A model generated the notes under the pieces. It had not been told where the DNA came from and searched no databases. It saw only the letters and a program-made list of their open reading frames with translations. A program made the position numbers and the translations under genes. Positions 17,522 to 22,128 of a stretch of DNA of 22,128 nt are shown here, piece by piece. The stretch's first letter is position 1. Each line of letters starts with the position of its first letter. The stretch is from IMG/VR virus record IMGVR_UViG_3300021963_000725, positions 1 through 22,128 of that record. The stretch is one strand, 5' to 3'. This DNA comes from a virus.

Positions 17522-18370
17522 TTAAAACTCCTCTAAAACTTCTATCAACATTTTCATTCTCTTGGCAATGAAAAGATTCAGTAATTTTTCACGACCACCT
17601 TCAATCATATTACCATTATATTTGCTAAGAATTTGCTGTTTGATTTCATCAGGCACTTCACGCAAATCAATAAGTTTTTTGTTTCTATCATAATTGATTC
17701 GATTAACACTACCCAATAAACTATCTAAGTCTGAAACCCATTTTGCAATTTTATCTTTACGAATCGGTTTCTGTCTTTTATCTTCACTAACGATAGCATC
17801 ATCATCTGATAGAATATTAGGAACTCCATCACCGCTGTCACCTGTAATGATATGTTCAATCAAAAATGTTTCTGCATTATCGCAAGCAATAAACTTTTTT
17901 AGAATAGGCGAATACTGTTTAATGTTATCATAGATTTGCAATTGCTGAAAGTCTTTATCGCCGGACAAAATAAGAATTGGTTCTTCTCTTACTGTGTGTG
18001 ATATTGTTCCGATAATGTCGTCTGCCTCTGCATGTTCAATCTCAATAACAAGATATGGCGAGTATTCTTTAATCTCTCTCTTGATAGTATTCAAACATTC
18101 GAAAATAAGATTCCAATCGAATCCAGATTCATCTCTAGTCTTCTTTCTGTTTGCTTTGTAATAAGGGAAATATTTTTTGCGCCAGTAGTCTTTATTGTCA
18201 CAACAAATAATCATTCGACCAAACTCTTTGCCGAATTTAACTTTGTATGACCTAAGGGCATTGAACACCATATGGCGAATTAAGTCTGGCGACAATTCAA
18301 CATCGGTGCGTGAATTAATCTGTTGCATCAGGTTGGAAATCATAACCTGATTCAAGTCTACAAGAATCAT
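17522..18370 (-). CDS. rnh: T4 RNase H-like 5'-3' exonuclease / flap endonuclease
   Basis: The 282-residue protein matches phage RNase H/FEN (T4 Rnh, about 305 residues). Metal-binding acids appear in the expected order: D5 (ILVDLNQ), D58 in CCDNKDYWRKKYFPYYKANR, D117-D118 in HAEADDIIG, D138 and D140 in SGDKDFQQL, and D178/D181 in GDSGDGVPN. The enzyme removes RNA primers and flaps during phage DNA replication. It is the first gene after a consensus promoter (18401-18429), so replication genes may be expressed early here. Confidence 0.94.
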   Translation of the reverse strand: MILVDLNQVMISNLMQQINSRTDVELSPDLIRHMVFNALRSYKVKFGKEFGRMIICCDNKDYWRKKYFPYYKANRKKTRDESGFDWNLIFECLNTIKREIKEYSPYLVIEIEHAEADDIIGTISHTVREEPILILSGDKDFQQLQIYDNIKQYSPILKKFIACDNAETFLIEHIITGDSGDGVPNILSDDDAIVSEDKRQKPIRKDKIAKWVSDLDSLLGSVNRINYDRNKKLIDLREVPDEIKQQILSKYNGNMIEGGREKLLNLFIAKRMKMLIEVLEEF

Positions 18371-18400
18371 AATGTGTCTTTCTAAAATTTAATTAGTTCA

Positions 18401-18429
18401 AGTATATGTAGTCTTGGTGTTTTTGTCAA
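18401..18429 (-). promoter_or_regulatory. Consensus sigma70 promoter for RNase H, with stop codon in the -35 box
   Basis: The minus strand reads TTGACA, 17 bases, TATACT. The TGA stop of the upstream gene (18426-18428) is inside TTGACA, preceded by ACTACT, exactly as at 7828-7833. No dyad is present. Confidence 0.85.
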
Positions 18430-18722
18430 GTAGTTTTTGTAATTTCTTTGGCAAATTCAATCGCCATGATTTCCGAATTAAAAAGAACTGTGGTAATGTT
18501 TTTTACTTCTTCAAGTAAGACATAAAAAACATTGGTTGAATTATTTGATTTATATACTTTACAAAATTTTTCGGCACCTTCAAATATGGCAATTAGTTTA
18601 TCACCAACATCTTCCATTTTCAATGATTCAACTCTCAACTGAATGTTATTGGTCAAAGGATGATATGTTATGTCATCAACATCAAAAGCAAATCCTTTCT
18701 CTTCGGATACTCGTAATTTCAT
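18426..18722 (-). CDS. Small hypothetical phage protein
   Basis: The protein has 98 residues from MKLRVSEEKGFAFDVDDITY. This ATG overlaps the upstream stop (ATGA), so the longer frame beginning 8 codons earlier is not used. It is mainly beta with a final helix. No family was recognised. It ends inside the RNase H promoter. Confidence 0.78.
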   Translation of the reverse strand: MKLRVSEEKGFAFDVDDITYHPLTNNIQLRVESLKMEDVGDKLIAIFEGAEKFCKVYKSNNSTNVFYVLLEEVKNITTVLFNSEIMAIEFAKEITKTT

Positions 18723-19078
18723 TTGACCACCGGAATATAAATGCATTGTGTGTTGTATGTTGCTTGAGGACCGACAATTGCAGGACCAACTCGCTCACCA
18801 ACTTTGGCACCAACAACAGGACCAGCAATGGCGGCAAGAGTGGCGGCATCGCCTGTTCTACCAAGTGTCGCTAGTGTTCCTAGTGTTGAACCGATTCTCG
18901 CAAACTCACCACGCTTTTCATTAAAAACTTCATAGCATCTTTGTTCATATAATTGTTTATTATCTGCCGCAAATGATGGAGTGACAAGACAAAATATTCC
19001 TGCAATGATAAGCAAGAACCATCCGATAGTAGATGACCAATTGGCAAAAAATACTTTCATTTTAGTAATAGGGCACAT
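18719..19078 (-). CDS. Secreted or membrane glycine-zipper protein
   Basis: The protein has 119 residues from MCPITKMKVFFANWSSTIGW. The start is set by AAAGGAG 7 bases before the ATG and by overlap with the upstream stop (TGATG); an ATG 6 codons earlier is not favoured. Residues 17-37 are hydrophobic and end SFA-AD, a signal peptidase I site. The mature part has a glycine-rich zipper (TLGTLATLGRTGDAATLAAI, GPVVGAKVGERVGPAIVG) that could pack in a membrane. Role unknown. Confidence 0.77.
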   Translation of the reverse strand: MCPITKMKVFFANWSSTIGWFLLIIAGIFCLVTPSFAADNKQLYEQRCYEVFNEKRGEFARIGSTLGTLATLGRTGDAATLAAIAGPVVGAKVGERVGPAIVGPQATYNTQCIYIPVVK

Positions 19079-19299
19079 CAAAATACTCCTTTCCATTCCA
19101 ATTCTACTTTAGCAAAAAATTCTTGTGCTTGTTTTTCTGTAGCGAAAAATTGGCAAATTGAAACATTAGCAAATGTTCCGTTGCCTTTTAATGGTTTACC
19201 TGAAACTCTGTATGGTAGTCCATAGACCTTGATTTTTTTGCCGTTTTCTTCAATAAGCATAGCGGTATCTCGCTTCGCCAGTTTTTCAATTCTAAGCAT
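19078..19299 (-). CDS. Small hypothetical phage protein
   Basis: This 73-residue basic protein begins MLRIEKLAKRDTAMLIEENG and has an alternating strand and helix pattern (KIKVYGLPYRVSG, TEKQAQEFFAKVELEW). TAGGAG precedes the ATG. It is the first gene after the 19328-19356 promoter. Confidence 0.8.
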   Translation of the reverse strand: MLRIEKLAKRDTAMLIEENGKKIKVYGLPYRVSGKPLKGNGTFANVSICQFFATEKQAQEFFAKVELEWKGVF

Positions 19300-19476
19300 A
19301 ACAACTCCTATTTAATTTAACATGCTCAGTCTAACATAATTTTTGAAATTTGTCAAGTGTCTTGTAAGTGCTTGATTTTTAAGTGGAAAATGAGTGCGGA
19401 ATCGTTGTTTTTTAGTCAAAATTGAGCGAAATCCAAGTCATTGCTACCCGCATATTTCACATTATGAAATCTTATT
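19300..19476. other. Non-coding gap with promoter
   Basis: This gap of about 177 bases carries the 19328-19356 promoter. Upstream of its -35 box the minus strand repeats CACTT at 12-16 base spacing, and ATTTCA/TGAAAT (19453-19470) forms a small dyad. No gene is convincing here. Confidence 0.55.
19328..19356 (-). promoter_or_regulatory. Sigma70 promoter for the 19299-18426 genes
   Basis: The minus strand reads TTGACA, 17 bases, TAGACT (6/6 and 4/6). No GTGTTG dyad is present upstream. Confidence 0.75.
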
Positions 19477-20373
19477 TTATTCATCTTTCTTCAATTGCGA
19501 TGGTCTACGAATTGTCTCACTAAATGATTTAAACTTATTCCAAACTCTTGTTGGATTAACTGGCGTTTGTTCAACCTCTTCAGTAATGTCTTCTACAGGT
19601 TGCTCTATAATGGGTTCAACAATATCATTCACATGAACCGCTCTCATGTTTTTTGGTAATGATGCTTGTATTGCTCGGTCTTCGTTTTCTACATTTTTTC
19701 TTACTGTTTGATTTGCGGCAATTAATAATAAAATTGCAAGAGGGTCAAACACAATGATGATTGTGAATATAACTAATCTAACTGCTTTATCAATAAATGA
19801 TGGGTCTTCTTTATCAAACATTGCTTCGGCAATATACTTGATAGGACCAATCTCTGCCGTTAGTTTATTTTCTTCCGACATTAAAGGAAGTTTTTCATTG
19901 GCAATTCTTTTCAACTCTGACTGTGTTTCTTGAATCTGTCTATCAATTCTGTTTGATGCTGTGGCAGGGTCACCTGCTCTCTGTAATAGATAATTCAAAC
20001 GCTCTTTAGCAATCTTCTCTTGTGTCTCTAGTGTTTTTAACTGAACACTATTGGCACCTATAACAACATTTGAATCTAAGTGTGCTTTCGATAGATAACC
20101 AAAGATACCCATTGATGTTATGCCCATCAACAAAATAATGGCAATAACAAAATAGTATTTCATGATTCGTGCCGTTTCTTTCCAATTGTTATACAACCAC
20201 GAAACGGTTACAAGTTTAGATGCCTCAAGAACTGAACCCATTATGATAACTGGCCAGTATGAACCAGGAAATATCTGCGCTAAACCAATGACAGAATAAA
20301 ACGCCGCAATCGCCGATAAAGCAATTGCGGTGATGAAGGGCAATATCACTTGTGCATCGTATTTTCTACTCAT
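19477..20373 (-). CDS. Membrane protein with central coiled coil
   Basis: The 298-residue protein has an N-terminal membrane domain with three segments (about 10-32, 37-56 and 70-94), a charged helical coil (about 110-175, including QEKIAKERLNYLLQRAGDPA and IDRQIQETQSELKRIANEKL), a fourth membrane segment (about 190-215, LVIFTIIIVFDPLAILLLIA) and an acidic tail. Phages of the T4-like marine group carry similar coil-containing membrane proteins beside PhoH. It may form a complex at the inner membrane; function unknown. The start overlaps the upstream TAG by 8 bases. Confidence 0.84.
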   Translation of the reverse strand: MSRKYDAQVILPFITAIALSAIAAFYSVIGLAQIFPGSYWPVIIMGSVLEASKLVTVSWLYNNWKETARIMKYYFVIAIILLMGITSMGIFGYLSKAHLDSNVVIGANSVQLKTLETQEKIAKERLNYLLQRAGDPATASNRIDRQIQETQSELKRIANEKLPLMSEENKLTAEIGPIKYIAEAMFDKEDPSFIDKAVRLVIFTIIIVFDPLAILLLIAANQTVRKNVENEDRAIQASLPKNMRAVHVNDIVEPIIEQPVEDITEEVEQTPVNPTRVWNKFKSFSETIRRPSQLKKDE

Positions 20374-20728
20374 TTAACTTTTGTCCTGTTTTTTTCTCAT
20401 ACCATACTTCTGCCCTATAACGCAAAAGTTTTGGATATTCTTCTATTAACGCTGTATTATAACTCTCTAACTTTTCTTTGTCAACTAATTCTGTAAATGG
20501 AAAAGAATTTTCTTTTGACTGATAGACTTCTGCCATATTGCTGTGTAGTCTCTCGCAAATATATTTAAACTCTTCATTGGCAACCATTCTCACATTGTGT
20601 TGTTCGTATAGATAACTTATCATTAAATACACACCACAAATTCTATCCATAGAAAAAACATTCCAAAACTTGACAACTTGCTCCCAACGATTTGGTTCAG
20701 TTATAACTTCTCCCTGATAGTAATTCAT
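20366..20728 (-). CDS. Hypothetical phage protein next to PhoH
   Basis: This 120-residue protein (MNYYQGEVITEPNRWEQVVK) is helical, rich in Tyr and Glu, with WNVFSMDRICGVYLMISYLY as a hydrophobic helix that is probably not membrane-spanning. GAGGAAAAC precedes the ATG, which overlaps the PhoH stop (ATGA). No family was recognised. Confidence 0.8.
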   Translation of the reverse strand: MNYYQGEVITEPNRWEQVVKFWNVFSMDRICGVYLMISYLYEQHNVRMVANEEFKYICERLHSNMAEVYQSKENSFPFTELVDKEKLESYNTALIEEYPKLLRYRAEVWYEKKTGQKLNE

Positions 20729-21495
20729 AAGTTTTCCTCTGTATCTTCGTAGTGCATTCTTGCTAGAATGTAATCCTTCACCAATGATGAACGCACAATA
20801 TCGTCTGCGCTAAATTCAATTCTAGTAAATGATTTCATATGTTTTGCAATATCAAAGAATTTTAAAATTCCTGATTTATCGTTGTTCTTTCTTAAATCTG
20901 TTTGTCTGTAGTCTCCACACCAGATAATCTTAGAGCGATAACCGACACGGGTCATTACAGTATCAATCTCTTCGAAATTCATATTCTGCATTTCATCTAC
21001 TATGATGATAGCATCATCAAATGACATACCACGAATGAATGATGTGCTAATAAATTCTATATGCCCTTGTTCATCTAGTCTTTGATAAGCATCTGCTCTA
21101 CCAAACAGAGTGTGACAAATTTGTTGATATGGTTGTCTAAAGATACTCATTTTTTCATCAACATCTCCAGGCAAGTGGCCCATGTCTCTAGACTGAACTG
21201 ATGACCTAACAACAATGATTTTATTGAAAGGATTTGCTTTATCTAAGACTTCTTCGAGTGCTTTGTATAGTGCAATAAATGTTTTACCTGTTCCTGCTAC
21301 TCCGTGTAATGCGATAAAATAATCTTGTCTTTTATATGCCTCATAAAATTTTCGTTGGTTTTCTGTAAGAGGTTCAAATGTTTTTAGATGGTCAATCTTT
21401 ACTCTTAGTGCGTTTAGATTTGTTTCCCTTTTCTGTGGACTCTGTTGCGCTGGTTGGTCTTGCTCTACCTGTTGCTTCACTGGTCTTCTGGCCAT
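20725..21495 (-). CDS. phoH: PhoH-like P-loop ATPase
   Basis: The 256-residue protein has Walker A GVAGTGKT (65-72), a Walker B IIIVDEMQN (163-171), the PhoH signature CGDYRQTDL (193-201) and the segment VRSSVQSRDMGHLPGDVDEK. PhoH-like proteins are common in T4-like marine phages; the ATPase may act on RNA or with nucleases, but its role in phages is unsettled. Its N-terminal 34 residues are low-complexity (Gln/Pro/Lys) and overlap the end of the resolvase gene by 104 bases. AAAGGAGAAGTAG supports the start. Confidence 0.93.
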   Translation of the reverse strand: MARRPVKQQVEQDQPAQQSPQKRETNLNALRVKIDHLKTFEPLTENQRKFYEAYKRQDYFIALHGVAGTGKTFIALYKALEEVLDKANPFNKIIVVRSSVQSRDMGHLPGDVDEKMSIFRQPYQQICHTLFGRADAYQRLDEQGHIEFISTSFIRGMSFDDAIIIVDEMQNMNFEEIDTVMTRVGYRSKIIWCGDYRQTDLRKNNDKSGILKFFDIAKHMKSFTRIEFSADDIVRSSLVKDYILARMHYEDTEENL

Positions 21496-22033
21496 CTACT
21501 TCTCCTTTGTTTATTGATTCTCCGTATCTACTAATGTAATACGCATCAATAATGTCGGTTACAGGATTCTTTAGAATTTTATGTTCAAAGGCATCCTGTA
21601 AATTTACTTTCACCAATTTGGTAAAAGCGTCAAACATTGCTTGTTTATCTGCGTTGCCTTTTCCTGTAGCAAACTTCTTTATTTGTGTTGGTGCTACAAC
21701 TGAAAATTTAACTCCGTGTCTCCACAACTCATGTTTTAAATGTCCTGTGTTTTCTCCTATGTTAAAAATTCTACCTTTAGCTCCAAAAGCATAGTCTTCA
21801 ATGTATACACTATCTATATTAGATGAAACAATAATGCCGGTCGCCCACAATGAAATTTTGTGGTGACGCTCTTCTTCACATTCATATGTAGGATATTTGG
21901 TAGATTCGAATTGCCAACCTTTGTATTCCCAGGTCTTGAACTCTTTACCGAGATAGAAAAATCTGTTATCAAAACAAATTGCTGGTGATGTTAGTGAGTA
22001 GTCTATACCTGCTGTTTTAATTATCTTCGTCAT
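21392..22033 (-). CDS. RuvC-like Holliday-junction resolvase
   Basis: The 213-residue protein has an RNase H fold: TAGIDYSLTS with D11, VYIEDYAFGAKGRIF with E79, and VTDIIDAYYISRYG with D160/D163, plus PTQIKKFATGKGNADKQAMF. These acids match RuvC-like resolvases, which cut branched DNA before packaging or in repair. The catalytic domain ends near residue 175; the last 35 residues are a low-complexity Thr/Lys/Ser tail that lies inside the PhoH gene in another frame. The start overlaps the upstream gene by 17 bases. Confidence 0.88.
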   Translation of the reverse strand: MTKIIKTAGIDYSLTSPAICFDNRFFYLGKEFKTWEYKGWQFESTKYPTYECEEERHHKISLWATGIIVSSNIDSVYIEDYAFGAKGRIFNIGENTGHLKHELWRHGVKFSVVAPTQIKKFATGKGNADKQAMFDAFTKLVKVNLQDAFEHKILKNPVTDIIDAYYISRYGESINKGEVDGQKTSEATGRARPTSATESTEKGNKSKRTKSKD

Positions 22034-22128
22034 CTACAAAATTATCTTCATCTAGTTTATCGCCACAAAATGGACAGTATTCAATATGCCAGTAATCTGA
22101 GTCCATATCGTGTTTTATTTTAAAATCT
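22017..22128 (-). CDS. C-terminal part of a CPFCG zinc-ribbon protein, cut by window edge
   Basis: The frame is open to the right edge and ends WHIEYCPFCGDKLDEDNFVD, then DEDN and a TAA stop. CPFCG is half of a zinc ribbon; the other Cys pair would lie upstream outside the window. The upstream part could begin at the internal Met of HDMDSDYW (22104-22106) or further out. It overlaps the resolvase start by 17 bases. Confidence 0.75.
   Translation of the reverse strand, partial: DFKIKHDMDSDYWHIEYCPFCGDKLDEDNFVDDEDN

Noticed and set aside
19416-19484. 22-residue frame after the coiled-coil membrane gene
   Set aside because: The putative ribosome-binding site touches the ATG, the peptide (MNKIRFHNVKYAGSNDLDFA) resembles nothing known and it lies in a promoter-bearing gap.
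1-22128. CRISPR array, insertion sequence, integrase or attachment site
   Set aside because: No regularly spaced direct repeats with unique spacers, no transposase or integrase motifs and no terminal inverted repeats were seen.

Overview
This window looks like part of the genome of a T4-like tailed myophage that infects a Gram-negative bacterium. The evidence is gene content: a T4-type RNase H/FEN, a PhoH-like ATPase, a RuvC-like resolvase, a HAD-type deoxynucleotidase, a 2OG-Fe(II) oxygenase, a three-helix holin, a virion-type protein and DUF6433-like and DUF5856-like proteins. Every gene I accept lies on the minus strand. The DNA is AT-rich, the genes are packed tightly with many ATGA or TAATG stop/start overlaps, and many proteins are under 60 residues. 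Two lipoproteins and near-perfect sigma70 promoters fit a Gram-negative host. The host species cannot be read from the sequence; a marine or freshwater origin is inferred from the families only.

The genes read from right to left. 22128-20366 holds a Zn-ribbon fragment, RuvC-like resolvase, PhoH-like ATPase and a small unknown. 20373-18426 holds a membrane/coiled-coil protein, an intergenic promoter and three small genes, one of them secreted with a glycine-rich zipper. 18370-16830 holds RNase H, a membrane protein and the HAD nucleotidase. 16833-13906 holds membrane proteins, an AbrB-like protein and several unknown phage families. 13853-12017 looks like a late region: DUF6433-like protein, a probable virion surface protein, holin, a 38-residue membrane protein and a lipoprotein. 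12023-10627 holds a 2OG oxygenase and small unknowns. 10463-6147 is an accessory region cut up by sigma70 promoters. 5941-677 is a dense run of tiny hypothetical genes plus one large virion-like gene with a possible PD-(D/E)XK motif and a ferritin-like gene. The left edge cuts a GP88/DUF7227-like gene.

The most striking feature is regulatory. Five separate promoters (near 600, 6930, 8540, 9520 and 10065) share one design: a 20-bp dyad GTGTTG-N8-CAACAC, a gap of about 15 bp, a near-consensus sigma70 promoter, and a conserved leader resembling TAGTCTGAANAGTTGAGAAAGG that ends at the start codon. The dyad centres fall at about -60, where class I activators bind; they could also be terminators of the gene upstream. 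Four other sigma70 promoters lack the dyad, and in three of these the TGA stop of the upstream gene lies inside the -35 box. A consensus plus-strand promoter at 10125-10153 points antisense into the neighbouring gene. Three or four TATAAATA-like boxes may be T4-type late promoters.

I found about a dozen short genes (17-58 residues) from overlap, ribosome-binding sites and hydrophobicity. No tRNA, CRISPR array, insertion sequence or integrase was found. No gene-free stretch exceeds about 205 bases; the largest (5942-6146, 19300-19476, 10464-10626) are described below.
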